DNA of 64,000 bases from Aliidiomarina sanyensis (GCF_003987175.1 NZ_PIPM01000001.1:186001-250000), one strand, 5' to 3'; counted from the first letter of the stretch, positions 43,066-52,394 are shown. The notes: generated by a model not told the origin, from the sequence alone. Translations and numbers: made by a program.

Positions 43066-44070
43066 ATGAACTGGATCGATTTACGAAGTGATACCGTGAC
43101 ACAACCCACTGAAGCCATGCGCGAAGCGATGGCGCGCGCTAAAACCGGCGATGATGTCTACGGGGAAGACCCGTCGGTGAATGCGCTTGAGGAGCGTGTA
43201 GCAGCTCTTACCGGCAAAGCTGCCGCACTTCTTTGTACCAGCGGCACACAAAGTAACTTACTGGGCCTTTTGAGTCATTGCCAACGCGGGGAGGAGTATC
43301 TGGTCGGTGAGGAGTACCATACGTATCGGTACGAGGCGGGCGGGGCAGCTGTGCTAGGTGGTATCGTTCCTCAGACACTCACAGTCCAATCCGATGGAAC
43401 ACTCGATCGAGACGCGTTGAAAAGTAAAATTAAAGTCGATGATCCGCATTTTCCAATGACCCGATTAATTGCCCTTGAAAACACCCACACAGGAAAAGTC
43501 ATGCCAAACGGATTTATTCAATCCGTTCGGTCACTGGCAGATATCCACGGCTTGTCGGTCCACCTAGACGGTGCGCGTTTGTGGAATGCTCATATTGCAT
43601 CGCAATCAAGCATTTCTGACCTGTGTCAGGATGTTGATTCTGTTTCCCTCTGCTTTTCAAAAGGTTTAGGCACCCCGATAGGTTCGGTCCTTACCGGAAG
43701 CGAAGCCTTTATTAAACGTGCAAGACGGTGGCGGAAAATGCTTGGAGGCGGAATGCGTCAGGCCGGCGTAATAGCCGCAAGCCTCGATTATGCGCTTGAT
43801 CATCATGTCGAGCGGCTTGTCGAGGATCATCGCAATGCACGCATGCTGGCCGAGGGTTTAAAAGGAATCTCTGGCTTCACTGTAGAGCCAGTGCAAACAA
43901 ATATGGTTTATCTCGAGGTTGAAAGCATGGAGCGCGCAAAGGAGATACAGGAAAAGCTTTGGGCGCAACATATTAAAGTTCCTGCCTCCAAGCGGATGCG
44001 GTTGGTGACTCATTTGGATATTCAAGAACAGGATATTCAGATGGTCATTGATGCGTTTCGTTCGGTCTGA
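43066..44070 (+). CDS. ltaE: Low-specificity L-threonine aldolase
   Basis: A 334-residue PLP enzyme splitting L-threonine and L-allo-threonine into glycine and acetaldehyde. It has the N-terminal DLRSDTVTQPT, GDDVYGEDPSVNALE, HLDGARLWNA and the PLP lysine Lys199 in CFSKGLG. The ATG at 43066 has GAGGA 4 bases ahead and matches family starts; an ATG 48 bases earlier adds an atypical extension. Confidence 0.93.
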   Translation: MNWIDLRSDTVTQPTEAMREAMARAKTGDDVYGEDPSVNALEERVAALTGKAAALLCTSGTQSNLLGLLSHCQRGEEYLVGEEYHTYRYEAGGAAVLGGIVPQTLTVQSDGTLDRDALKSKIKVDDPHFPMTRLIALENTHTGKVMPNGFIQSVRSLADIHGLSVHLDGARLWNAHIASQSSISDLCQDVDSVSLCFSKGLGTPIGSVLTGSEAFIKRARRWRKMLGGGMRQAGVIAASLDYALDHHVERLVEDHRNARMLAEGLKGISGFTVEPVQTNMVYLEVESMERAKEIQEKLWAQHIKVPASKRMRLVTHLDIQEQDIQMVIDAFRSV

Positions 44071-44142
44071 CAGGGAGCGTGACACCAAGGGAGTCAACTG
44101 CTTAAATGATAGCGTGCGAATAATGATAACAAGGAGCAGGCA

Positions 44143-44355
44143 ATGGATATCTTTATGATGGTCGCGGTCGTGACCGTGGCATGGGCTGTGGTCGAAATTT
44201 TTCGTCAAAAGTACAAGAATACAGAAAAAGCGGATGACACGCGGGTGGAACAATTGGAAGCTACAGTGAATAAATTGAAAGAACGTATCGAAGTGCTTGA
44301 GTCATTGGTGACGGACCAAAGCTATCAAGTGAAGCGAGAGATTGAACGTTTATGA
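44143..44355 (+). CDS. Small PspB-like membrane/coiled-coil protein
   Basis: A 70-residue protein with one N-terminal membrane helix (about 4-19) and a coiled coil to the end. KERIEVLESLV aligns with RERIRTLESLL of PspB at 9571-9822, and the last 26 residues (ending YQVKREIERL) align with the tail of PspC at 9831-10265 (ending FRVRQEINRL). The likeness is by eye only. AAGGAGCAGG precedes the ATG. Its stop overlaps the next start as ATGA, so the two are a unit. It could be a second envelope-stress component; function unproven. Confidence 0.7.
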   Translation: MDIFMMVAVVTVAWAVVEIFRQKYKNTEKADDTRVEQLEATVNKLKERIEVLESLVTDQSYQVKREIERL

Positions 44356-44651
44356 CGCGCAATTCTGGGGTTCTTTTCCAGCGAAGAATCTTCGCATATA
44401 TCGCGCTTGGGGCCTCGTTGCTGTTCATCATCCCATGGGTGGCTATGCAATTGAGCGATCAAGTGCAGTGGGATGAAACTGATTTTGTCGTGATGTGGTT
44501 GCTTTTCTTCAGCTTTGCAAGTGGCTACGTCCTACTCGCTCGTCGGTTTGAGAAACGGAAGCGATGGCTTGTGGGGAGTGTTTTATTTCTCACACTGATC
44601 TATATATGGGCAGAACTAGCCGTTGGTATCTTTACGCGCTGGGGAAGTTAG
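44352..44651 (+). CDS. Small membrane protein paired with the PspB-like protein
   Basis: A 99-residue protein with three hydrophobic helices (about 12-32, 43-62, 72-92) and a conserved-looking loop, LSDQVQWDETDFVVMWLLFF. I recall related small membrane proteins of unknown function with the same QVxWDxxDFVV pattern but cannot name a characterised member. It is translationally coupled to the preceding gene and followed by a strong terminator, making a two-gene operon. Confidence 0.7.
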   Translation: MTRNSGVLFQRRIFAYIALGASLLFIIPWVAMQLSDQVQWDETDFVVMWLLFFSFASGYVLLARRFEKRKRWLVGSVLFLTLIYIWAELAVGIFTRWGS

Positions 44652-44656
44652 TCAAA

Positions 44657-44691
44657 AAGAGGCTCGCAGTCGCCTGCGAGCCTCTTATTTT
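44657..44691 (+). terminator. Strong terminator
   Basis: AAGAGGCTCGCAG-TCGC-CTGCGAGCCTCTT is a perfect 13-bp stem followed by ATTTTT. It closes the two-gene membrane unit. Confidence 0.9.
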
Positions 44692-44754
44692 TAGTTTCGC
44701 TATGTTGTGTCTACACTATTGTTATTCATAGAAATAACTCAAAAAGGAGAGTGT

Positions 44755-44949
44755 ATGTTATTGACCACGAGCGCTTTGGAAGATTATGCAACAGAAGTGA
44801 CTCGGCTTCTCAATGAACGTAACGTCAGCGGGGCAGCGAAACTTGCCAAACACTTATCAACACGCCGGATCGCTCGCATTTTAACGGAGGCTGACTTCCC
44901 ACAGGTTTTAGCATTTTTACCTGAAATAGGCTGGGACCACGCTCCTTAG
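44755..44949 (+). CDS. 64-residue protein with an MgtE_N-like helical repeat
   Basis: A 64-residue soluble protein starting MLLTTSALEDYATEVTRLL. RIARILTEADFPQVLAFLPE resembles one repeat of the MgtE intracellular N-domain (pattern xxIAxLLxxLPxxxxLxLL), but there is no channel part. AAGGAGA with a 7-base spacing gives an unambiguous start. It stands alone between terminator 44657-44691 and a converging gene. Function unknown. Confidence 0.65.
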   Translation: MLLTTSALEDYATEVTRLLNERNVSGAAKLAKHLSTRRIARILTEADFPQVLAFLPEIGWDHAP

Positions 44950-44959
44950 CCGTGGTCCT

Positions 44960-45430
44960 TTACTTTCGTCGGGTTACCCACATTGAAATATCCATCTGTG
45001 CGACGATATTTCCGGCCGTATCCTTGATATCCACGTGGGTTATCAGTTCGCCCGAATCAGGCCATGGTGTTGGAACCTCCACAGATGCATGGGCGGTGAC
45101 ATGGGTTGCTGCCTTCTTTAAGTAGGCCACCGTCATGCCTTTAGGAATCCAACGGTGTGTGGTTGGAATGGTAATGTCGGTCATCATGCCTCCGGCGAAT
45201 TCTGCGAGGTTACACATCGCAATAGCGTGGACTGTACCGATGTGGTTTTGGACCGCACGGCGTTTGCGCATTTTGACCTGAGCGTGGCCGGGTTCGAGAT
45301 GAAGGATTCGTGGTTTGATGGATCGAAAATAGGGGGCTTTGAAGCAGACTGCTTGACTGAATAAAAAGCGTCCAAAAGGAAGCTTTTCCATTTTTCGATA
45401 GAGTTTAAGATTCGGTTGAATGTCTGTCAT
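44960..45430 (-). CDS. DUF4442 hotdog-fold (thioesterase-like) protein
   Basis: A 156-residue protein of the DUF4442/PaaI-like hotdog type: NHIGTVHAIAMCNLAEFAGGMMTD is the typical central helix region, and THVTAHASVEVPTPWPDSGELITHVDIKD forms the later strands. Probably an acyl-CoA thioesterase or related; the substrate is unknown. The start at 45430 is uncertain: no clear ribosome site is seen, and ATGs at 45460/45463 are possible but almost touch the tRNA terminator. Confidence 0.78.
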   Translation of the reverse strand: MTDIQPNLKLYRKMEKLPFGRFLFSQAVCFKAPYFRSIKPRILHLEPGHAQVKMRKRRAVQNHIGTVHAIAMCNLAEFAGGMMTDITIPTTHRWIPKGMTVAYLKKAATHVTAHASVEVPTPWPDSGELITHVDIKDTAGNIVAQMDISMWVTRRK

Positions 45431-45475
45431 CGGCTTGTCTCGTCGGAGGTCTCCGGCCATCATCGCGCAAAAAAC

Positions 45476-45505
45476 AAAAAAGGCGCAAGCATTGCTTGCG
45501 CCTTT
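45476..45505 (-). terminator. Terminator of the tRNA-Pro gene
   Basis: On the minus strand AAGGCGCAAGC-AAT-GCTTGCGCCTT (11-bp stem) is followed by TTTTGTTTTTT. It lies 15 bases beyond the tRNA 3' end. Confidence 0.88.
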
Positions 45506-45519
45506 CTCGTTAAATTAAT

Positions 45520-45596
45520 TGGTCGGCGTGACTGGATTTGAACCAGCGACCCCTGACACCCCATGACAGTGCGCTACCAAGCTGCGCCACACGCCG
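45520..45596 (-). tRNA. tRNA-Pro (anticodon GGG)
   Basis: The 77-base minus-strand sequence folds as a cloverleaf: acceptor arms CGGCGTG/CACGCCG, discriminator A and an encoded CCA, D-arm GCGCAGC-TTGGTA-GCGC and T-arm GCTGG-TTCAAAT-CCAGT. The anticodon arm is CTGTC-ATGGGGT-GTCAG with GGG at 34-36. One U-U mismatch in the anticodon stem also occurs, as I recall, in E. coli proL. It reads CCC and CCU codons. Confidence 0.95.
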
Positions 45597-45608
45597 ACCG
45601 CAGCGCGT

Positions 45609-45636
45609 ATGTTACTCGGTTACAGAAAAATGGCAA
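45609..45636 (-). promoter_or_regulatory. Promoter of tRNA-Pro
   Basis: On the minus strand TTGCCA (45631-45636) and TAACAT (45609-45614) are separated by 16 bases, with a GC-rich stretch ACGCGCTGCGG between the -10 and the tRNA. A GC-rich discriminator is the mark of stringently controlled stable-RNA promoters. Confidence 0.6.
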
Positions 45637-45690
45637 GCAGGAAAGGGCGGCGAATCAGTTGATTGCCCTTTTTTTAAACAAAACAGGGAC

Positions 45691-47307
45691 TCAATCCACT
45701 TGATTACCAAACCGTTGTAGGTCTCGGAGTGCTTGGATGAATACCGGCGTTGCGGGTAATCCACCAGGGACCAATTGCCCTTGCTCGTTATAGAGCTGAA
45801 GCTCACCCTCTTGATCAAGCACCGTCAGCTGATGTCCTTCAAATAGATAAATATATGGCCGAATACTTTGGACACGAGGAAACACGCGATCATCACCTTT
45901 TAGGTTTCTACCGGTCGAGAAGGCAGAGAAGTCGTCCGTGCAGGAGATAAAGTGCGAGAGCACGGTTGGCATAAGATCATCAAGATGTGTGAGCTCGCGA
46001 TTTTGGAGTTCAATTCCTGCGTAGAGCAGCGGCACCCGAATTCGCTCGGGCGCAGAGAGAGTCACATCAATATGGTTCGTTTCTGCAGCGGTTAAACCGG
46101 TCATTAATACCCGTGTATTGGGTTGTTCCATGTGGGGCATAAGCCCATCAATTACGCTATCGATGTCAGAGCTTGCTGCAAAGATAACGGAAATGCCATG
46201 GGTACCTGTCATCGGGGCATCCGCATTGTGCACGATGGTACGGAGGTATTGCGGAAGCAGATTGTCATTGAGTGACGCTGTTGTGTGGAGTGTAAACGGA
46301 ATACTGTAATCGCCTAGAACGTTCAAGTATGCGGGCATTAATTGCTGGTCGGTGAGGCTCTCATGGTATAGGTCCGGTATCGAGTAAAGCACACTAAAGG
46401 CCCCGAGATGTGTCTGGCGATGACCTAAATGAGTACCGCCATGCCGCTGTAGATCGGATAATTCTGAACGCAGTTTCTGTACGCTAGCCTCATCGAGTTG
46501 GTCAAAGGCAATAAGAATTGTATGACCCACACCCGCTTCCCGAGCACACAAGAGAGGGGCCTGAGGGTAGCGCACGGTAAGTGTTTCATCGCCAGTTAAG
46601 CGATCCCGCTGACTCTGATAGCGTTCCACGGTAATCCAACCATGTCGAGCCATGAGGGTTTTTGCGGTGGTTGGATAGGATAATGGAAAGAGGTCATCTT
46701 GTTGTGTGATCGGTGTGTAGAGAACCGCATCGGCCCATATATGGGAGCTGTGGCTGGCTAAAAAGCTAGCAATAAATAAAGCCACGAAGGCTCGTGGATA
46801 CTTGCGAGCTTGCAGGTGCTCTAAACGCTTCCAGGTTAAATTAGCGAGCACTAATTGGCTGCCAAAAATAAACAAGAATGCAAATATAAATAAGGCAAGC
46901 ATGAGAAAACTGCCGCCTGGAAATAGTCCCTCGGCGTCACTTGCGAGCTGTGCGAGCGAGTAGGTATTTAAGTGAAAGCCGTACGATCGGAAGAAAATCA
47001 CATCGAAAAGTAGTGCGAAGATGCCTACGGTGGCGACAAGAGCTGCGTAGCCTCGTAACACCCTTGAAAATGGAAGCAGGATGCAGAGTGGGAACAGCAA
47101 CACGATAAAGATAACGAAAGGAAGAAATGCGAAATGCCCGAGCCACGAAATAATCAGGTAGCCAGCGGCAAGTGCCGTTTCCGCGGGAATGGCCGTTTCC
47201 ACGTAGAGCAACCCGATCCCAAGACATAACAGGATATTGCAAAACGTGAACCAATGGCCCCAGCTGACAAGGCGTGCAATACGGTCGCGCTGTTGATTTT
47301 TGCCCAT
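45691..47307 (-). CDS. yejM: YejM/PbgA-type inner-membrane protein (DUF3413 plus sulfatase-like domain)
   Basis: A 538-residue protein with five N-terminal membrane helices (DUF3413; VSWGHWFTFCNILLCLGIG, then FRSYGFHLNTYSLAQL) and a periplasmic sulfatase-like domain. In E. coli YejM (PbgA/LapC, 586 residues) controls LPS amount by protecting LpxC through LapB and FtsH. Here the periplasmic part is about 50 residues shorter, and the LLITVDGLN segment reads ILIAFDQLD. The ATG at 47307 is used; a TTG two codons upstream is possible. It lies 85 bases downstream of yejL, as in E. coli. Confidence 0.88.
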   Translation of the reverse strand: MGKNQQRDRIARLVSWGHWFTFCNILLCLGIGLLYVETAIPAETALAAGYLIISWLGHFAFLPFVIFIVLLFPLCILLPFSRVLRGYAALVATVGIFALLFDVIFFRSYGFHLNTYSLAQLASDAEGLFPGGSFLMLALFIFAFLFIFGSQLVLANLTWKRLEHLQARKYPRAFVALFIASFLASHSSHIWADAVLYTPITQQDDLFPLSYPTTAKTLMARHGWITVERYQSQRDRLTGDETLTVRYPQAPLLCAREAGVGHTILIAFDQLDEASVQKLRSELSDLQRHGGTHLGHRQTHLGAFSVLYSIPDLYHESLTDQQLMPAYLNVLGDYSIPFTLHTTASLNDNLLPQYLRTIVHNADAPMTGTHGISVIFAASSDIDSVIDGLMPHMEQPNTRVLMTGLTAAETNHIDVTLSAPERIRVPLLYAGIELQNRELTHLDDLMPTVLSHFISCTDDFSAFSTGRNLKGDDRVFPRVQSIRPYIYLFEGHQLTVLDQEGELQLYNEQGQLVPGGLPATPVFIQALRDLQRFGNQVD

Positions 47308-47392
47308 GTTCAATTCAGCCTGTGCGTCTTTTTATTTTCGTTATATCTGAAGGGTACGGTCTTTCGACACCACGATTGAAAAACGGCCACCG

Positions 47393-47629
47393 TTATTGAT
47401 TTGACGGCGTTTTCTCTACTGCAACAGATTGTAGCAGGATTTGACCAAACTGCTGCGCGACACGTTCTCGGCGCTCTGCCGGGATATGGGTCGTCAAAAT
47501 ATGCGTTGCGACGTTCCCCAAGGTCATTAACGCAAGATCATTGGGTGCTTTATCTTGCACAAGAACCTCAAGGATCTCGGTCATCAAACGGTCTTGGCGG
47601 TCACGGTCATATTTTGAAACGATCGGCAT
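47393..47629 (-). CDS. yejL: YejL/UPF0352 family protein
   Basis: A 78-residue protein matching E. coli YejL (75 residues): MPIVSKYDRDRQDRLMTEIL, LVQDKAPNDLALMTLGN and an all-helical remainder. The ATG at 47629 has GAGTG ahead and agrees with family starts. It diverges from yejK across 73 bases and precedes yejM. Function unknown. Confidence 0.9.
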   Translation of the reverse strand: MPIVSKYDRDRQDRLMTEILEVLVQDKAPNDLALMTLGNVATHILTTHIPAERRERVAQQFGQILLQSVAVEKTPSNQ

Positions 47630-47702
47630 GCGAGTCACTCTGTCATCATGGTAAACTACGAGCAGTTTATCACAATTCAGATAGTTGCAAAGCGAGAGAC
47701 CC

Positions 47703-48764
47703 ATGAATCTGACGGTTACGGCCAGTATTGTTCACCACGTGTATCAAGATCCTCAAGGCGAATTTGGGGTTCGCTTCTCTCCTGAAGCCCTTAACATAGA
47801 TACGGAAGTCACCACGTTAGTTCATGAATTTAATGAGGTCTATAACGCCAAACCCGCGAAAGGTTACGCGAGCTTTGTCAATCAAGATGACCCGATGTAC
47901 GCGGACGCGCGGGCTGCCGGCGAGGTGATCCCAGATCCAGAGTTTCCGCGTCTACTCGATGCATGGCTGGACGAAAAAACGACATTTGTTGAATTCTCGC
48001 GTGAGGTTGCTCAGCTTTTACGATCGGAACTTGGTAAATACGCATTTTCTGAATCAGGTTTCTTGTTGCTCGCTGACTATGAGCACTCAGGGGATCGATT
48101 TTTGGTGGTAAGCTTTTTGCCCGTTCGAGAGGGCGTCATGATCCAACCAGATCTCCGGGTACACAAGTCAGCGCAGCTCGATATCAATAAAATTCAGCTC
48201 GCTGCCCGCATCAACTTGACGGAATACAAAGCAAATATGGACGTTGGGTTTTATGTGTCGTTCATCAAAGGGCGTGCAGGCCGCAAGGTGAGCGAATTCT
48301 TTCTCGACTTTTTAGGTTGCGCGGAGCGAGTCAACGCAAAGTCAAGCACCAAGCAGCTGGTCGATACCGTTCAAGCTCTGGTAAAAGAGTCCGATCTAAC
48401 CCCTGACTCGGCGTCACACGTTAGAAAGGAAGTATTTGATTATTGTGGTGAACGCTGGCAACAAGGCGAGCAAGTCCGAATTGATGAACTTGATTCCCGT
48501 TTGCAAGAGAGTGGAGCACCTTCCATTCGCTCGTTTACTGAAGGAAAAGGAGTCGAGTTAGCCAATGAGTTTCCGGCTGACCGTGCGAGTTTACGTCAAT
48601 TAGTTAAATTTCAAGGGCAGGGCGGTGGCTTGAGTGTTGCCTTTGATCAAACGATGTTTGGGCAGCGGATTCGCTATGATGCAGATACGGACACATTGAC
48701 GATTAGCGGCACACCACCCAACTTGCGTGATCAACTTCGGCGCTACTTGGGTTTAAATGACTAG
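47703..48764 (+). CDS. yejK: Nucleoid-associated protein YejK (NdpA)
   Basis: A 353-residue NdpA/YejK protein, found on the nucleoid in E. coli (335 residues). Segments such as ALNIDTEVTTLVHEFNEVYN, RINLTEYKANMDVGFYVSFIKGRAGRKVSEFFLDFLGC and the C-terminal RIRYDADTDTLTISGTPPNLRDQL are typical. The ATG at 47703 is preceded by GAGAGA. A terminator follows directly. Confidence 0.92.
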   Translation: MNLTVTASIVHHVYQDPQGEFGVRFSPEALNIDTEVTTLVHEFNEVYNAKPAKGYASFVNQDDPMYADARAAGEVIPDPEFPRLLDAWLDEKTTFVEFSREVAQLLRSELGKYAFSESGFLLLADYEHSGDRFLVVSFLPVREGVMIQPDLRVHKSAQLDINKIQLAARINLTEYKANMDVGFYVSFIKGRAGRKVSEFFLDFLGCAERVNAKSSTKQLVDTVQALVKESDLTPDSASHVRKEVFDYCGERWQQGEQVRIDELDSRLQESGAPSIRSFTEGKGVELANEFPADRASLRQLVKFQGQGGGLSVAFDQTMFGQRIRYDADTDTLTISGTPPNLRDQLRRYLGLND

Positions 48765-48790
48765 CGGATGTGTTCACAGGGATAAAATGA

Positions 48791-48818
48791 AAATGCCAGC
48801 ATTTGCTGGCATTTTTCA
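48791..48818. terminator. Terminator after yejK
   Basis: AAATGCCAGC-ATTT-GCTGGCATTT, a 10-bp stem with a T tail on one side and an A run on the other. It could also stop cspD transcripts from the opposite strand. Confidence 0.85.
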
Positions 48819-48892
48819 TGTCTACCCACAAGGAAGACAGCGCGGAGACTCAGGGTCTGTCAATCTCTAATGAACCCGAACTCTGGTTAGCT

Positions 48893-49114
48893 TTAAGATT
48901 TAGTCTCTGCGATATGCGGCACGATATTGGTCGCATGGAGACCTTTTGGGCCTTCTTCCAATTCAAAGTCGACCTCTTGACCTGCTTTGAGAGTGCGATA
49001 GCCATCCATTTGAATGGTTGAATAGTGAGCGAAAATGTCACCACTGCGTTCAGATGTTTCAATAAATCCAAAACCTTTCGAGTTATTGAACCATTTGACT
49101 TTACCGGTAGCCAT
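48893..49114 (-). CDS. cspD: Cold-shock-domain protein CspD
   Basis: A 73-residue cold-shock protein: [46 protein letters not shown] is close to E. coli CspD (74 residues), including RNP1 (KGFGFI) and RNP2 (DIFAHYS). E. coli CspD binds single-stranded DNA and slows replication in stationary phase. AAGGAAG precedes the ATG at 49114. It diverges from clpS-clpA, the arrangement seen across gammaproteobacteria, which supports CspD rather than another Csp. Confidence 0.9.
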   Translation of the reverse strand: MATGKVKWFNNSKGFGFIETSERSGDIFAHYSTIQMDGYRTLKAGQEVDFELEEGPKGLHATNIVPHIAETKS

Positions 49115-49267
49115 ACTTCTACTTCCTTCTTGCGTGTAAGATGTTGTTGTAGTTGCTAATGCAAAACGTCTCTTGCGCCTGTTATTATTGTTGTGACATG
49201 TGAAATGACACGGTTGGGCGGCATGAGGGTGCCAGAACTTGAAAATTGGTTCGGTGGCAACCATCTC

Positions 49268-49286
49268 TTACTCTAGATAAGAGTAA
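49268..49286. repeat. Inverted repeat between cspD and clpS
   Basis: TTACTCT-AGATA-AGAGTAA is a perfect 7-bp palindrome with a 5-base spacer, 154 bases upstream of cspD and 115 upstream of clpS. It might be an operator for either gene. The remainder of the 286-base gap shows no gene. Confidence 0.4.
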
Positions 49287-49400
49287 AAATTAGTCAAGCA
49301 ACCTGGTTCATTTTAGTTACATTTTTTTAACGTGAGAAGTGAAAAATCCGCTTCCACTCGCCAAAATAGTGGCTATATTTAAGTGAGATAGTTTGGGTTT

Positions 49401-49718
49401 ATGACCAAGTACAGTGATTCCATTCCAGAGCACCACTTGGCGGACGAGACAGAGCTCGAGCTGCAACCGCCACGTATGTATTCTGTGATGCTCAATAATG
49501 ACGATTACACCCCGATGGATTTTGTTATTGAAGTGTTGATTCGATTCTTTCGTCTCGATATGGAGAAGGCAACAGATGTTATGTTGCAGGTCCATCACAA
49601 AGGAAAGGCCGTATGTGGAGTATATTCTGCAGAAATTGCAGAAACGAAGGTGGTTCAGGTCAATCAATACGCCCGCGAACACCAGCACCCCTTGCTTTGC
49701 ACGATGGAGCAAGCTTGA
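49401..49718 (+). CDS. clpS: ATP-dependent Clp protease adaptor ClpS
   Basis: A 105-residue adaptor with a flexible acidic N-terminus and the ClpS core. [17 protein letters not shown] holds the Asn-Asp pair that recognises N-degrons, and the later [20 protein letters not shown] is also typical. It delivers N-end-rule substrates to ClpAP. clpA follows 22 bases later. aat, which creates N-degrons, is encoded close by. Confidence 0.95.
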   Translation: MTKYSDSIPEHHLADETELELQPPRMYSVMLNNDDYTPMDFVIEVLIRFFRLDMEKATDVMLQVHHKGKAVCGVYSAEIAETKVVQVNQYAREHQHPLLCTMEQA

Positions 49719-49740
49719 TTTGTAAGATGAGGAGAGTGGT

Positions 49741-51999
49741 ATGCTGAATAAAGCCCTCGAAGTTTCTCTTAATGACGCGTTTCGACTAGCTCGAGAGCGT
49801 CAGCATGAGTTAATGACAGTCGAGCACTTGCTGGTCGCGTTACTCGATAACCCGGAAGCATCGGAAGCACTTCGCGCCTGTGGGATAAATTTTGCCAGCT
49901 TGAAAGACGAGCTACTCAAGTATATAGAGCGCTCCACTCCTAAATTTGATGCGGAAGACCACGCAGATACACAGCCCACTCTGGGTTTTCAGCGCGTTTT
50001 GCAACGTGCCGTGTTTCATGTCCAATCATCCGGAAACTCTGAGGTCACCGGGGCCAATGTGCTCGTGGCTATTTTTAGCGAGCAAGAGTCGCAGGCAGTC
50101 TACCTCCTGAATAAACATGAGGTTACGCGGCTGGATGTCGTGAATTACATCTCGCACGGAATCTCGCGGGTAGAGGAAGAAAAGCCACAGCAAACGGATT
50201 CCGTGGATGCGGATGGTGATGATCAGGAACAAAGCTACCTTGCGCGTTTTTGTGTCAACCTGAATGCGCGTGCAAAAAGTGGAAAAATTGACCCGCTGAT
50301 TGGGCGTGATGATGAACTTGAGCGGTGCGTGCAAGTACTCTGTCGGCGCCGAAAGAATAACCCTTTATTGGTTGGTGAGGCTGGGGTTGGCAAAACGGCC
50401 ATCGCTGAAGGCTTAGCTTACCGTATAGTGAAAAAAGAGGTGCCGGACGTTATTGCTGATGCTGTCATCTTTAGTCTGGATATGGGAGGCTTGCTGGCAG
50501 GGACTAAGTACCGTGGGGATTTTGAAAAACGGTTTAAAGCGTTGCTGCGGGAAATTGGTAAACATCCGCATGCAATTCTTTTTATTGATGAAATCCATAC
50601 GATCGTAGGAGCGGGGGCTGCTTCTGGTGGCGTGATGGATGCCTCTAATCTCCTTAAACCCTTACTTTCCAGTGGTGATCTCAAGTGTATCGGTTCGACG
50701 ACTTATCAAGAATTTAAGAATATTTTTGAAAAGGATCGGGCACTGGTCCGTCGTTTTCAGAAGATCGATGTCACCGAGCCTTCCGTGGAAGATACGACGC
50801 GCATTCTGATGGGGTTGCGTGAAAAGTATGAGTCCCACCATGGTATTCGTTATACACAGCCTGCAATTCGTGCGGCAGCTGAATTGGCGGCAAAGTACAT
50901 TAACGAGCGGCATTTGCCTGACAAAGCCATTGATGTGCTCGATGAGGCCGGAGCAAGTCAGCGGCTGCTTCCTCCCTCAAAGCGCAAAAAGACCGTTGGT
51001 GTAGCAGATATTGAAGCAATCATTGCGCGCATTGCTCGCGTACCAGCTCAATCCGTATCGCGGAATGATCAAAGCATGCTCAAGCAACTCGATCGTAATT
51101 TGAAAATGGTTGTGTTTGGCCAAGATGCAGCGATTGATGGCTTGGTTTCTGCAATTCGGCTCGCTCGTTCCGGACTTGGAGGCGACCACAAACCGGTCGG
51201 TTCCTTCTTATTTGCAGGCCCTACGGGCGTGGGTAAAACGGAAGTCACACAACAACTCGCGAAAGCAATGGGAGTCGAATTGCTCCGCTTTGATATGTCG
51301 GAGTATATGGAACGTCATGCGGTGAGTCGTTTGATTGGTGCTCCTCCTGGCTATGTGGGTTATGAGCAGGGCGGTTTACTGACGGAAGCTGTGATCAAAC
51401 ACCCATACAGCGTGGTGCTATTAGATGAGATCGAGAAGGCCCATAGCGACATCTTTAATATTTTGCTTCAGGTGATGGATAACGGCACGCTAACCGATAA
51501 TAACGGCCGAAAAGCAGATTTTCGGAATGTTGTCGTGGTGATGACCACAAATGCGGGCGTGCGCGAAACGGAGAAGAAATCGATTGGTTTCCAGGAGCAA
51601 GACCATAAATTTGATGCCATGTCTGAGATCAATAAAATATTCACCCCGGAGTTCAGGAACCGTCTGGATGGCATTATTTGGTTCAATCATTTGAACACAG
51701 ACGTCATTATGCAGGTGGTCGATAAGTTTATCATTGAACTGCAAGCACAACTCGACAAGAAAGGTGTCTCCCTCGAAGTCGAGACGTCAGCGCTCAATTG
51801 GCTTGCCGAGAAAGGCTATGACCGTGCCATGGGTGCCCGCCCTATGACACGCATAATCCAGGAGCACCTGAAAAAGCCGTTGGCCAACGAGATTCTGTTT
51901 GGTCGGCTTAATAACGGTGGCAATGTGCGCGCAAAGTTAAATGAGAAGGGCGACGATTTGACCTTCGAATTCGACAGTGCAAATGAGGCTGTTACCTAG
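49741..51999 (+). CDS. clpA: ATP-dependent Clp protease ATP-binding subunit ClpA
   Basis: A 752-residue unfoldase: N-terminal Clp repeat domain (1-140), first AAA+ domain with GEAGVGKT (Lys218), and second AAA+ domain with GPTGVGKT (Lys499) and LLDEIEKAH, plus the C-terminal D2-small domain. With ClpP and ClpS it degrades N-degron and ssrA-tagged proteins. GAGGAGAG precedes the ATG. Length matches E. coli ClpA (758). Confidence 0.97.
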   Translation: MLNKALEVSLNDAFRLARERQHELMTVEHLLVALLDNPEASEALRACGINFASLKDELLKYIERSTPKFDAEDHADTQPTLGFQRVLQRAVFHVQSSGNSEVTGANVLVAIFSEQESQAVYLLNKHEVTRLDVVNYISHGISRVEEEKPQQTDSVDADGDDQEQSYLARFCVNLNARAKSGKIDPLIGRDDELERCVQVLCRRRKNNPLLVGEAGVGKTAIAEGLAYRIVKKEVPDVIADAVIFSLDMGGLLAGTKYRGDFEKRFKALLREIGKHPHAILFIDEIHTIVGAGAASGGVMDASNLLKPLLSSGDLKCIGSTTYQEFKNIFEKDRALVRRFQKIDVTEPSVEDTTRILMGLREKYESHHGIRYTQPAIRAAAELAAKYINERHLPDKAIDVLDEAGASQRLLPPSKRKKTVGVADIEAIIARIARVPAQSVSRNDQSMLKQLDRNLKMVVFGQDAAIDGLVSAIRLARSGLGGDHKPVGSFLFAGPTGVGKTEVTQQLAKAMGVELLRFDMSEYMERHAVSRLIGAPPGYVGYEQGGLLTEAVIKHPYSVVLLDEIEKAHSDIFNILLQVMDNGTLTDNNGRKADFRNVVVVMTTNAGVRETEKKSIGFQEQDHKFDAMSEINKIFTPEFRNRLDGIIWFNHLNTDVIMQVVDKFIIELQAQLDKKGVSLEVETSALNWLAEKGYDRAMGARPMTRIIQEHLKKPLANEILFGRLNNGGNVRAKLNEKGDDLTFEFDSANEAVT

Positions 52000-52027
52000 C
52001 GGGATGCTGCTGAACGCTACATACACG

Positions 52028-52051
52028 AAAGCCCAGCCAATGCTGGGCTTT
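52028..52051. terminator. Bidirectional terminator between clpA and infA
   Basis: AAAGCCCAGC-CAAT-GCTGGGCTTT, a 10-bp stem with T-rich flanks, between converging genes. A further GC-rich hairpin (GCGCT..CGCAGC-TTG-GCTGCG..AGCGC) at 52084-52109 lies nearer infA but lacks a T run. Confidence 0.85.
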
Positions 52052-52116
52052 TATTTCGGTCTCGTTTTAAAGGGCGCGTTCGGCGCTTTCGCAGCTTGGC
52101 TGCGAGCGCGTTTACA

Positions 52117-52335
<219 letters not shown>

Positions 52336-52394
52336 TCAAATCCTCTGTCTTTGTTGGTCTGGCTAATTTTAAAGCGCGTGGATTTTACCCCTTT

